In this document: in pieces, positions 56,640-64,000 of the stretch
Layout of the letters: the number at the start of each line of letters is the position of its first letter
Position numbering within the stretch: the stretch's first letter is position 1
DNA from: Legionella sp. PATHC035
Lineage (GTDB): Bacteria; Pseudomonadota; Gammaproteobacteria; Legionellales; Legionellaceae
Reading direction: 5' to 3'
DNA: 64,000 bases
NCBI RefSeq assembly: GCF_026191115.1
Contig: NZ_JAPHOT010000001.1
Span: forward strand, 2,175,501-2,239,500
Made by a program: the position numbers and the translations under genes
The notes under the pieces: generated by a model
The model's input: only the letters and a program-made list of their open reading frames with translations
The model's database searches: none
What the model was told of the DNA's origin: nothing

Positions 56640-56641
56640 GT

Positions 56642-57277
56642 TTAATCCTTTGAATTTGCTTGATATATTTTTGCTGGTACACCGAAAACAGTGCAATGAT
56701 TTGGCAAGTCATTCACAACAACTGAACCTGCCCCTACCAGGACTTCTGATCCAATTTTAATGCCTTGACGAACACAAGCGCCAATGCCAATCCAGCTTAA
56801 ATTTCCGACCTGCACATTTCCTGCTAAATTCACACCAGGAGAGATATGCACTGACATTCCAATACGGCAATCATGCTCAATGACTGCGCCAGTATTGATA
56901 ATGGTTCCAGCCCCAATGATGCAATCTGGATTTAATACTGCTCTGGCAAAAATTACAGATCCTTCTGCGATCTGAGCTGAGGAGCTAATTATTGCTGAGG
57001 GATGAATAATGGTCGCGATAGGTATATTTTCATTTAAAAATAGGGTCATTTTCTCCATGCGAACTGCATTATCACCAATAGCAATAACAACCCCATTGAA
57101 TTCAGAGGCACGCGACAAAATCGACTGCGTATTTCCACTAATGTTCAGTCGTCCGACTGTTTCAATATGGGGCCATCTATCGTCAAAAAATGAAATATTT
57201 TGCCAACCAGAGCAAAGCGCTGCATCAGCTACAACTTTAGCATGTCCACCAGCACCAAGAATGGCAAGTGATTTCAT
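56642..57277 (-). CDS. PglD/NeuD-family sugar O/N-acetyltransferase
   Basis: The 211-residue protein has an N-terminal Rossmann-like nucleotide-sugar domain (LAILGAGGHAKVVADAA) followed by a left-handed beta-helix of hexapeptide repeats (about 95-200). INTGAVIEHDCRIGMSVHISPG carries the catalytic His135 with Glu134 next to it, as in PglD. It would acetylate the 4-amino group formed by the neighbouring aminotransferase. Overlaps the PglC-like gene by 4 bases and lies 2 bases before the aminotransferase start. Confidence 0.9.
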   Translation of the reverse strand: MKSLAILGAGGHAKVVADAALCSGWQNISFFDDRWPHIETVGRLNISGNTQSILSRASEFNGVVIAIGDNAVRMEKMTLFLNENIPIATIIHPSAIISSSAQIAEGSVIFARAVLNPDCIIGAGTIINTGAVIEHDCRIGMSVHISPGVNLAGNVQVGNLSWIGIGACVRQGIKIGSEVLVGAGSVVVNDLPNHCTVFGVPAKIYQANSKD

Positions 57278-57870
57278 GAATTATTTCCTGTAAATTTTTC
57301 ATTACTTACGCTTCCTTGGCTCGTAATTCCTTCGCGTATCAATACTTTTTTTATGGTTAATAAGAGTATTTTAATATCTAAATAAAAAGATTGATGATCT
57401 ACATACCATAAATCCAATTTAAATTTATCATCCCAAGTTAAGGCATTACGGCCGTTGACTTGTGCTAACCCAGTAATTCCTGGTTTCACATTATGGCGTC
57501 TTTTTTGCTCGTGATTATAAAGAGAAAGGTATTCTATTAATAGAGGCCTTGGCCCTACAAAGCTCATTTCTCCTTTAAGCACATTCCATAATTGAGGCAA
57601 CTCATCTAAACTGGAGGCCCTCACAAAATGGCCGAAGGGTGTTATTCGATCTTTATCCGGCAAAACCTCACCTTGTTTATTGTATAATTCTTTCATAGTT
57701 CTAAATTTTATTAACTGGAAAGTCTTACCATGCAGTCCTGGACGGTCCTGACGAAAAAAAATCGGTGAACCCAAGTGATAACGGGTTAACAATGCAACAA
57801 TAACCAGTATGGGCATAAATAGAACTAATAAGATACTCGCTAACACTATATCGAAAAAACGCTTAAGCAA
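57274..57870 (-). CDS. Monotopic phosphoglycosyl transferase, PglC type
   Basis: Primes glycan synthesis by moving a sugar-1-phosphate from a UDP-sugar to undecaprenyl phosphate. The 198-residue small form has one re-entrant N-terminal helix (FFDIVLASILLVLFMPILVIVALL), IKFRTM, the catalytic dyad Asp89-Glu90 in ASSLDELPQLWNVLKGEMS, FVGPRP and KPGITGLAQVNGRN. Leads the three-gene block PglC-PglD-aminotransferase. Confidence 0.94.
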   Translation of the reverse strand: MLKRFFDIVLASILLVLFMPILVIVALLTRYHLGSPIFFRQDRPGLHGKTFQLIKFRTMKELYNKQGEVLPDKDRITPFGHFVRASSLDELPQLWNVLKGEMSFVGPRPLLIEYLSLYNHEQKRRHNVKPGITGLAQVNGRNALTWDDKFKLDLWYVDHQSFYLDIKILLLTIKKVLIREGITSQGSVSNEKFTGNNS

Positions 57871-58018
57871 AATGACTTCTCCGCATCCAGCTCTTTATTC
57901 TGAGGAACAATAGCATAAGATTTTGCACTCTTTCTTACAAGATTTAAACAGTAAAAGATTCTTGGAGCCCGTTGAATTATAAATCAAAAAGAACATGGGA
58001 ATCCCGCTTCATATCGTA

Positions 58019-59044
58019 TTACCGCAGTTTCTGTGCCAAATCGCTTAAGACGCGACTGCCAGTACAAAACATGGCTACTTTAAGTTCATATTCAATGGCT
58101 TGCATGCATAAACTCACTTGCTCTGCTGATTCTAGTGCGGCTTCAAGCATTGGCTTAGCATAGCCGACAGTTGTGGCACCAAGCGCAAACAGCTTGGCGG
58201 CATTTAACCCGTTCAGCACGCCGCCTGAACCCCAAATTTCAAAAGAGGGTTTGAGTTCTGCCGCGTGCCTTACCGAGGTTACGGTATCAATTCCCCAATT
58301 CTGAAAAGTAATCGCCGCTTGTTGCCGAATGGGGTCATGCGTTGCTCTATGTCCTTCAATCCGTCCCCAATGGGTTCCTCCCAAGCCACCTACATCAATT
58401 GCGGCAATACCAATTTCATTTAAGCGCCTCATGGTTTCACGTGAAAACCCACAACCGGTCTCTTTAACGATAACAGGCAAAGGAAGATTTTTAACTACAT
58501 CAGCTAAAGCATGCCAGCACCCTTTATAGTCTGTTGTTCCTTCCGGCTGCATACATTCTTGTAAGGGATTGCAGTGGATAATTAAAGCATTAGCCTGCAA
58601 GGCATCGGTTAAGCGTTGGATATCGCTTAAAGAGTATGTGATTAATTGGGCAATTCCTAAATTGCTGTATAAGCTGACTTGGGGAAAATCACGACGTAAA
58701 TGATGCCATTCAAAAGCGGCCTTAGGATCCGTGAGCTCACGTCTTTGTGAGCCTACACCCATCGCCCAACCATTCAACGCACACGCTTCAATCAAATGAT
58801 GATTAATGTGCTTTGCACGACGATGACCTGCGGTCATGGAACTAATAAGAAAAGGTTTTTCCACGACCTGACCAAATCGAGATCCTTTGATACTCACTTC
58901 ATCAAAATTTAAATCGGGTAGGGCATCATGGACTAAATGGATGCTATCAAATGTACTCAGCTCTGCAGTTTGGTTTTCGGGCATTAAGGCTAATTTAATG
59001 TGATCTTGTTTGCGTTGTTCGAACTGCTCATAGTTATTCGTCAT
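58019..59044 (-). CDS. fni: Isopentenyl-diphosphate delta-isomerase, type 2 (FMN-dependent)
   Basis: Interconverts IPP and DMAPP using reduced FMN. The 341-residue TIM barrel has the family blocks RKQDHIKLAL, FLISSMTAGH, MGVGSQRREL, VKETGCGFS, DVGGLGGTHW and IWGSGGVLNGLNAAKLFALGA. Type 2 isomerases are typical of Legionella and Gram-positive bacteria rather than E. coli. It follows ribH by 14 bases, so they are co-transcribed. Confidence 0.96.
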   Translation of the reverse strand: MTNNYEQFEQRKQDHIKLALMPENQTAELSTFDSIHLVHDALPDLNFDEVSIKGSRFGQVVEKPFLISSMTAGHRRAKHINHHLIEACALNGWAMGVGSQRRELTDPKAAFEWHHLRRDFPQVSLYSNLGIAQLITYSLSDIQRLTDALQANALIIHCNPLQECMQPEGTTDYKGCWHALADVVKNLPLPVIVKETGCGFSRETMRRLNEIGIAAIDVGGLGGTHWGRIEGHRATHDPIRQQAAITFQNWGIDTVTSVRHAAELKPSFEIWGSGGVLNGLNAAKLFALGATTVGYAKPMLEAALESAEQVSLCMQAIEYELKVAMFCTGSRVLSDLAQKLR

Positions 59045-59058
59045 GGATTTTGCCTGTT

Positions 59059-59526
59059 TTACAATTGACCTAATGTTTGGTGCATGGATATGGCCGCATT
59101 GGCTACATCGACTCCTTTATGTCCGGCTTTTCCACCTAACCTATCCCATGCTTGCTCTTCATTCTCTGTCGTCAGTACGCCAAAAAGAACAGGCATATTA
59201 TACTCTAATGAGACTTGTAAACATCCTTGGCTCACCATATGACATACCAGATCATAGTGACTGGTCTCACCACGAATGACTGCACCTAAGGTAATAATTG
59301 CTTGTACCGACTTTTGCATGGCAAGGCGTTTTGCAACTAAAGGAATTTCTACTGCTCCGGGAACTTCAAATAACCTGATGTCTTGTTCATTAAAGCCACG
59401 TTTCAGAAGCTGCGATATAGCCCCTTCTTGCAGCGCTTTCGTGACTTGACGATTAAACACACTGGTGATGATCGCAATCGGGAATGAACTTACTATGCTA
59501 TCGTCTGAGATTGCTGTAATTTGCAT
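59059..59526 (-). CDS. ribH: 6,7-dimethyl-8-ribityllumazine synthase
   Basis: Penultimate step of riboflavin synthesis. The 155-residue protein has FEVPGAVEIPLVAKRLA, ITLGAVIRGETSHYDLVC with the catalytic histidine, and VLTTENEEQAWDRLGG. Its product is used by RibE (27884-28498). Upstream partner of fni; transcribed divergently from ubiX across a 162-base gap. Confidence 0.96.
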   Translation of the reverse strand: MQITAISDDSIVSSFPIAIITSVFNRQVTKALQEGAISQLLKRGFNEQDIRLFEVPGAVEIPLVAKRLAMQKSVQAIITLGAVIRGETSHYDLVCHMVSQGCLQVSLEYNMPVLFGVLTTENEEQAWDRLGGKAGHKGVDVANAAISMHQTLGQL

Positions 59527-59688
59527 AATCTGTCTCTCTTATTTTTTACTGTTCGTTGTCATCCGTGCAATTTAACTTTTTATGTCTGTATTTTCCACTT
59601 ATTTACTTTGTGACGACCGTATTTTGTGAAATAATTATACTGTTTTTTTGCCTGAAAACCTAATTGCTTCAATTGCGAGGAACAACTT

Positions 59689-60252
59689 ATGAGCACAGAG
59701 CGAATAATTATTGGAATTACTGGTGCATCAGGCATGATTTATGGGATACGTCTTTTAGAACTCCTCAAACTGACGTCAATTGAAACGCATTTGATAGTCA
59801 GTAAATCAGCCCAACTGACGCGAAAATATGAAACTAATTTATCCCTTACTGAATTGAAGGCATTAGCTCATGTCTATCATTCTTGGAATGATGTGGGGGC
59901 GAGTATTGCCAGCGGTTCTTTTCAAACATTGGGCATGATCATTGCCCCGTGTTCCATGAAGACCTTGGCAGCTATTGCGCATGGAACCAGTGATAATCTC
60001 ATCGGTCGAGCAGCAGATGTGACTCTAAAAGAGCGAAGAAAACTAGCGATTATGCCGCGTGAATCTCCTTTGCATTTAGGACATTTGCAAAACATGGTAT
60101 CACTGACCCAACAAGGTGCTATCATTTGTCCTGCAATGCCTGCATTTTATACTAAGCCAGAAACTATTGACGATATAGTGAATTACAGTGTGGGAAGAAT
60201 ACTTGATCTCTTTAATATCGATGTGGGAATAGTGGAGCGTTGGCAGGGTTGA
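59689..60252 (+). CDS. ubiX: Flavin prenyltransferase UbiX
   Basis: Attaches a dimethylallyl group to reduced FMN to make prenyl-FMN, the cofactor of UbiD decarboxylase in ubiquinone synthesis. The 187-residue Rossmann flavoprotein has IGITGASGMIYGIRLLELL, IIAPCSMKTLAAIAHGTSDNLIGRAADV, ERRKLAIMPRESPLHLGHLQNM and a typical C-terminus. No ubiD in this window. Confidence 0.96.
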   Translation: MSTERIIIGITGASGMIYGIRLLELLKLTSIETHLIVSKSAQLTRKYETNLSLTELKALAHVYHSWNDVGASIASGSFQTLGMIIAPCSMKTLAAIAHGTSDNLIGRAADVTLKERRKLAIMPRESPLHLGHLQNMVSLTQQGAIICPAMPAFYTKPETIDDIVNYSVGRILDLFNIDVGIVERWQG

Positions 60253-60272
60253 GGGGCATTCAGTGCTGCATA

Positions 60273-60318
60273 CCCTCATCCGCCCTTACGGGCACCTTCT
60301 CCCCCTGGGGGAGAAGGG
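60273..60318. repeat. Dispersed palindromic element, module A alone
   Basis: CCCTCATCCGCCC-TTAC-GGGCACC then CTTCTCCCCCTGGGGGAGAAG. It sits 20 bases after the ubiX stop and could act as a 3' mRNA structure. Confidence 0.8.
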
Positions 60319-60352
60319 AGTTCTTCAAATACTTATTACATCCAGAAAGCTA

Positions 60353-60546
60353 GGTCAAGCCCTGGCCCGACAATTTCTGCAGGCAATAGCCATCAATTAA
60401 CGGGCACATTTTCTGGAAATATAAGATTGGCTGCTTGACCTGAATTAGTTGGCTTTGGTGCATGATCTTGCCGGGCCAGGGGCCCGACCTACTTTTAGGT
60501 TATCATTCAATAGACTAATAGACGCGGCCTACTTTTACGTGATCAT
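60353..60546. repeat. Structured intergenic segment with inverted and direct repeats
   Basis: GGTCAAGC (60353-60360) pairs with GCTTGACC (60433-60440), and CCCTGGCCCG (60360-60369) pairs with CGGGCCAGGG (60472-60481). Two 19-base near-copies CCTACTTTTAsGTkATCAT follow at 60488 and 60528. No gene. It may be a decayed repeat element or a structured RNA between the convergent ubiX and FMN-reductase genes. Confidence 0.55.
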
Positions 60547-60586
60547 ATAAAAGGCGGAGCCCAGGCATGGTTGAATTCGTTATGAA

Positions 60587-61147
60587 CTAGCCTTTGGTGT
60601 TAAGCTCAACCCAATCGGCATAAGCGTCTATAAATTTTTTCAGGAACTTTTGTGTGTCTTCTTTAGTAATGTTCCCTTGTGCGTCAAATAAATCTCCTGC
60701 TCCTCCGATATAACTCTCTGGTTGTTGAAGGGTTGGTATATCTAAGAAGACAAATGATTGCCTTAAGTGGTTGTTTGCGCCAAACCCCCCAATCGCTCCA
60801 GGTGATACGCTGATTACGGCTCCTGGCAGCTTGCTCCAAATACTCTTTCCATAAGGACGAGAGCCTACGTCGATTGCATTTTTAAGCACACCTGGAACCG
60901 AACGATTGTATTCTGGAGTGACGAATAACACCCCTTGGTAGGTTTTCATTTGTTCACGAAATTGAACCCAGGCAGCAGGAGGTCGATTTTCGTCATCCAG
61001 GTCTTGGTTATATAATGGCAAGTCACCAATTTCAACAATGTGTAAACTTAGAGATTGAGGTGCAAGAGAAATAAGCACTTTTGCCATTTTTCTGTTGTAA
61101 GATTCTTTGCGTAAGCTGCCAACGATGACCGCTATTTTTTTACTCAT
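60587..61147 (-). CDS. NAD(P)H-dependent FMN reductase, YieF/chromate-reductase type
   Basis: The 186-residue flavodoxin-like enzyme has the phosphate-binding loop VGSLRKESYNRKMA (9-22), LPLYNQDLD, and FVTPEYNRSVPGVLKNAIDVGSRP, the hallmark of this quinone/FMN reductase group. It would reduce FMN, quinones or chromate in the cytosol. Monocistronic, convergent with ubiX. Confidence 0.93.
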   Translation of the reverse strand: MSKKIAVIVGSLRKESYNRKMAKVLISLAPQSLSLHIVEIGDLPLYNQDLDDENRPPAAWVQFREQMKTYQGVLFVTPEYNRSVPGVLKNAIDVGSRPYGKSIWSKLPGAVISVSPGAIGGFGANNHLRQSFVFLDIPTLQQPESYIGGAGDLFDAQGNITKEDTQKFLKKFIDAYADWVELNTKG

Positions 61148-61380
61148 ATACGTCTCCTTGTAGTATTTGGGGTCGACGGTAAATGGGCGCCCTGTATCAA
61201 GGAACCGTTTACCGAGAATTTTAGATTCATATGCTCCATTATGGGCGATGTGTATTTGTATTATTGCTTATTTTAGTAATTAGTCCAGTCTTCAGGGGGG
61301 AGTATATGAAAATACTGGGCATTGAGAGTAACTTATTTAGACGCACTGGGTTTTACAACGGAGTGTATGAAGAATTTTTA

Positions 61381-61437
61381 AAAAGAAAAACCCCCTATCC
61401 ACTAAAATATTGTCATATTTTAAGCAAATAGGGGGTT
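61381..61437 (-). terminator. Terminator of the cold-shock gene
   Basis: CCCCCTAT (61391-61398) pairs with ATAGGGGG (61428-61435), and an inner AT-rich stem (CTAAAATAT / ATATTTTAAG) closes the loop. On the minus strand the hairpin is followed by T5CT4 (61390-61381). It lies 14 bases beyond the stop at 61449. Confidence 0.9.
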
Positions 61438-61448
61438 TAGTAAATGAT

Positions 61449-61655
61449 TTAGACTACTTCAACTTCTTCAGCTTGAGGACCTTTTTGTCCGTTGCTTGGC
61501 TTGAACATTACTGTTGCACCTTCAGCAAGAGTTTTAAACCCACTGCCTAAAATTGCACTGAAATGCACAAAATAATCTTTACCGCCACTTTCTAAAAAAC
61601 CGAAACCTTTGGACTCATTAAACCACTTTACTGTACCGCGAATTTTTTCTGACAT
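61449..61655 (-). CDS. Cold-shock-domain protein (CspA family)
   Basis: A 68-residue OB-fold RNA chaperone: [17 protein letters not shown] (RNP-1 KGFGF) and DYFVHFSAI (RNP-2). The family's DV(F/V)HHS pattern is altered to [15 protein letters not shown] precedes the ATG, and a small hairpin at 61677-61711 lies in the mRNA leader. Single gene with its own terminator. Confidence 0.95.
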   Translation of the reverse strand: MSEKIRGTVKWFNESKGFGFLESGGKDYFVHFSAILGSGFKTLAEGATVMFKPSNGQKGPQAEEVEVV

Positions 61656-61676
61656 GTTAATTTCCTAAATTGTTAC

Positions 61677-61711
61677 CAGCACATTGTAGCATTATTTTAT
61701 TAATTGTGCTG
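61677..61711 (-). promoter_or_regulatory. Hairpin in the leader of the cold-shock mRNA
   Basis: Seven-base arms CAGCACA / TGTGCTG with a 21-base AT loop, about 22 bases upstream of the start codon. Cold-shock genes often carry thermosensitive leaders; a role here is inference. The rest of the 209-base gap up to 61864 is AT-rich and unassigned. Confidence 0.4.
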
Positions 61712-61864
61712 TTTTTTTATTAAATTTTTTTAACTTTTTTTTCATTTAACGCAAAAACAGAAAATAATGCCTCACCATCATAGTGGATTTTGGTTAAAAA
61801 TTCTAATACTTTACAATCTTTTAGCCGTTTTCAATGAAAAGCATGCAGGATGGCTTTAAAAACC

Positions 61865-63262
61865 TTATAAAGTTCTCTTTTCAGGAGTTTCAATCAACTC
61901 AAGCCCATCTTCTTTTGTTAAAAAAGTAAAAATGAGCCCTGAAAAAAAAGTCAGAATGCCAAGCATGAGGAACGTCTCATGAAATATATGAATTGATAAA
62001 ACATGATGTACGGAATATTTATAAGTGAAAAAACTAAGCAAGACTGCCGAAATTGCCACACCAAAACTTTGAGCTAATTGTTGGGTGGTACTCATAATGC
62101 TGGTTGCCGCACTCATATTGTTTTCTGAGATGTTGGCATATGCGAGTGAGTTCATCCCCGTGTACTGTAAGGCGATGAAAAATCCATACATAAAGGTCAA
62201 AAAGGCGATGACATAAACTGAAGTAAATTGGTTAATGTAAAAAAAGGACCAAAGAGACATACTCACTAGGACTGTATTTATAATGAGTAAATTTTTATAG
62301 CCAAGCCAGCGAAGTATATGGACTGATAAGGGTTTAACCAAAAAAACGCCTACAGCAATTGGGGCAAGCAATAGACCGGATAGGCGAGGTGTATAACCCA
62401 AAGCAATTTGTAAGAGTAGGGGCAATAAAAAAGGAACACCTCCAAAACTGAGGCGAGCTAATAAATTTCCTGCAACAGAAATCGAAAATGTACGGATATG
62501 GAACAGTTCTACTTTAACAATAGGATGCTTTCTATTATGAGAGTGCTTGGTATACCCTCCCAATAAAAGGAATGCGATAAAAAGTGCCGTAATGATTTCG
62601 GTTGCCGTTGCAGTCGATTCGCTAACCATCGATAAACCGAAGGTTAAGGTAGCCAGGCCACTGCCAAAAAGAATAAAGCCCAATTTATCCAGTGGCGGAA
62701 CAGGGCTAGGGGGCATGTAAGGTAATAATTTACTTGATAAACCTACTGCAAGTACTCCGACAGGGATATTAACCCAAAAAATCCACCGCCAGGAAAAGCG
62801 ATAGGTAATAATTCCTCCTAATAATGGCCCCAGCATCATGCCTAAGGAGGCAACCATGACAACGATACTCATTTTGGCGATTAACTCATGCCGTTCACAG
62901 GTTCGTAAAATAATCAGACGGCCAATGGGCATCGTTAATGAGCCACCTAAACCTTGAACGATACGTGCGGTAATTAATTCCCATAAATTATTGGTGAATC
63001 CGCACCAGATGGAGCTCAAAGTAAAGACCGAGATCGCCGTCATAAAAACGATTTTTATACCAAATTTGTCAGCGATCCAGCCACTAATGGGAATAAAAAT
63101 GGCTAAACTCAACAGATAGCTAATCAGCGCCAATTTTAAATCCACCGGATTGACATTTAAACTCTGCGCCATCACGGGAATTGCGGTATTGATGATGGTC
63201 GTATCCACTGCCTCCATGAACATGGCAAAAGAGACAATGAATAGGATAATATTTTTTCTCAT
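61865..63262 (-). CDS. MFS multidrug exporter, DHA2 (EmrB/QacA-like)
   Basis: A 465-residue protein with about 13-14 hydrophobic helices. The start MEAVDTTIINTAIPVMAQSL is motif D1 of the 14-span DHA2 family; SGWIADKFGIKIVF is MFS motif A; RIVQGLGGSLTMPIGR and GPLLGGIITYRFSWRWIFWVNIPVG (motif C region) follow. Exports hydrophobic compounds by proton antiport. No MFP (EmrA-like) or regulator gene is adjacent. Confidence 0.93.
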   Translation of the reverse strand: MRKNIILFIVSFAMFMEAVDTTIINTAIPVMAQSLNVNPVDLKLALISYLLSLAIFIPISGWIADKFGIKIVFMTAISVFTLSSIWCGFTNNLWELITARIVQGLGGSLTMPIGRLIILRTCERHELIAKMSIVVMVASLGMMLGPLLGGIITYRFSWRWIFWVNIPVGVLAVGLSSKLLPYMPPSPVPPLDKLGFILFGSGLATLTFGLSMVSESTATATEIITALFIAFLLLGGYTKHSHNRKHPIVKVELFHIRTFSISVAGNLLARLSFGGVPFLLPLLLQIALGYTPRLSGLLLAPIAVGVFLVKPLSVHILRWLGYKNLLIINTVLVSMSLWSFFYINQFTSVYVIAFLTFMYGFFIALQYTGMNSLAYANISENNMSAATSIMSTTQQLAQSFGVAISAVLLSFFTYKYSVHHVLSIHIFHETFLMLGILTFFSGLIFTFLTKEDGLELIETPEKRTL

Positions 63263-63303
63263 GGGTTCAGTATATCAACAAGAGATAAATTTAAAAAATC
63301 CTC

Positions 63304-63383
63304 GCTCCCACTTTCAGGTGAGAAAAAGGGTGAGGGTGTCCCACATATGCCCTATGGGCACCTTCCTCCCAGAGAAGAAGGGA
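63304..63383. repeat. Dispersed palindromic element, degenerate B-A
   Basis: GGGTGAGGG (end of a decayed module B), then a decayed module A (CCCTATGGGCACCTTCCTCCC...GAAGAAGGG). It lies in the gap between the MFS gene and rep. Confidence 0.6.
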
Positions 63384-63417
63384 GGTCTTGCGTAACTTCG
63401 TTATCCCAGACTTCAAG

Positions 63418-64000
63418 CTACGATTCACTCAATAAACTCTTCAGTCCGGCTAAATGCGATTTAGCCAAATTTTTTGATTGCTCTTCGGAGCGTTCCACAT
63501 TTTTACCAAACCACTCTAAATGCTCAGGGGGTAGCTCATCCAGGAATCGACTGGGTAAACAGTCTTGCAATTCTCCGGCCCGACGTCTTTGTTTGGCTAA
63601 GGTAAAACATAATCCCCTTTGTGCTCGTGTAATTCCAACATAAGCCAAACGTCGTTCTTCTTCAATTTGCTCTTCGTCTATGCTCACTCGATGGGGTAAT
63701 AACTCTTCTTCCATGCCCACCAGATAAACGTAAGGAAACTCTAATCCCTTTGATGCGTGTAAGGTCATCAGTTGTAAGGTCTGATTGTCTTGCTCATCTG
63801 CTTGTTCCAATATGTCGATCAAAATTAATTTGTTGATGACTTCAGCTAATGTTTGTTCTGGATTTTTAGTTAACAAACGTCCTACCCACTCCAATAACTC
63901 CCAGACATTGTCCATCTTTTTCTGAGCCTTTGCTGGAGTGTCACATTGTTCGTAAATATAGGCCTCATAACCACTGTCTTCGACCATTTGTTTTAAAAGC
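63418..64000 (-). CDS. rep: ATP-dependent DNA helicase Rep, C-terminal part (truncated by window edge)
   Basis: The frame is open to base 64000, so the N-terminal ATPase domain lies outside the window. The 194 codons present hold UvrD/Rep motifs V and VI: LQLMTLHASKGLEFPYVYLVGMEE and EERRLAYVGITRAQ. The ending ...SRFLDELP...KSHLAGLKSLL closely resembles the Rep C-terminus, favouring Rep over UvrD. 3'-5' helicase that restarts stalled replication forks. Confidence 0.92.
   Translation of the reverse strand, partial: LLKQMVEDSGYEAYIYEQCDTPAKAQKKMDNVWELLEWVGRLLTKNPEQTLAEVINKLILIDILEQADEQDNQTLQLMTLHASKGLEFPYVYLVGMEEELLPHRVSIDEEQIEEERRLAYVGITRAQRGLCFTLAKQRRRAGELQDCLPSRFLDELPPEHLEWFGKNVERSEEQSKNLAKSHLAGLKSLLSES

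Noticed and set aside
61231..61431. 66-codon plus-strand frame
   Set aside because: Its 3' third is the terminator of the cold-shock gene read backwards, and its start is weak.

Overview
The window is about 64 kb of AT-rich gammaproteobacterial chromosome that reads as Legionella or a close relative. The main reasons are a PlaC-type GDSL phospholipase/acyltransferase and a secreted T2 ribonuclease (SrnA type) close together, a type 2 isopentenyl-diphosphate isomerase, and several long, unrecognised, coiled-coil or low-complexity proteins of the sort Legionella secretes through Dot/Icm. The species is not resolved. No rRNA, tRNA, CRISPR array, transposase or phage gene was seen.

Region 1 (1-29.8 kb) is housekeeping and virulence-type chromosome. 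It opens with a truncated C92 peptidase-like gene and a four-copy 145-bp tandem array. Then come the overlapping genes metG, rnfB-like and nth (minus strand), a hydrophobic protein of unknown role, queC and manC. A large candidate effector, the T2 RNase, a GIN-domain lipoprotein, an esterase and a highly charged protein follow. After these lie phoH-like/guaC, the operon trhO-smpB-bcp, plaC, glmS, tex, yciA with a coupled unknown gene, ribE and a ClC transporter.

Region 2 (29.9-57.9 kb) is a large surface-polysaccharide (probably LPS O-antigen) locus in several blocks. Block A (30.2-38.7 kb, +) resembles a Gtr cassette: two multi-span membrane proteins, a GtrB-like transferase and a small four-span flippase, plus two methyltransferases and an asparagine-synthetase-like amidotransferase. 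Block B (38.8-42.7 kb, -) is a GT4, a Wzy-like and a MurJ/Wzx-like protein. Block C (43.1-52.4 kb, +) is wzz, a nucleotide-sugar epimerase, a UDP-HexNAc dehydrogenase, a frameshifted GT4, a second amidotransferase and two GT4 enzymes. Block D (52.5-57.9 kb, -) is a second flippase/Wzy pair plus PglC-, PglD- and DegT-like genes that would make and load a priming amino sugar. Together these suggest a phosphoglycosyl-transferase-primed, Wzx/Wzy-assembled glycan carrying uronic acids that may be amidated.

Region 3 (58-64 kb) holds fni, ribH, ubiX and an NADPH-FMN reductase, all linked to flavin or prenyl chemistry. A cold-shock protein with a clear terminator, an MFS exporter and the C-terminal part of rep follow.

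A family of paired palindromic elements (modules 'A' and 'B' below) is scattered through intergenic gaps at seven or more places. It is dense in regions 1 and 3 and was not seen inside the polysaccharide locus.
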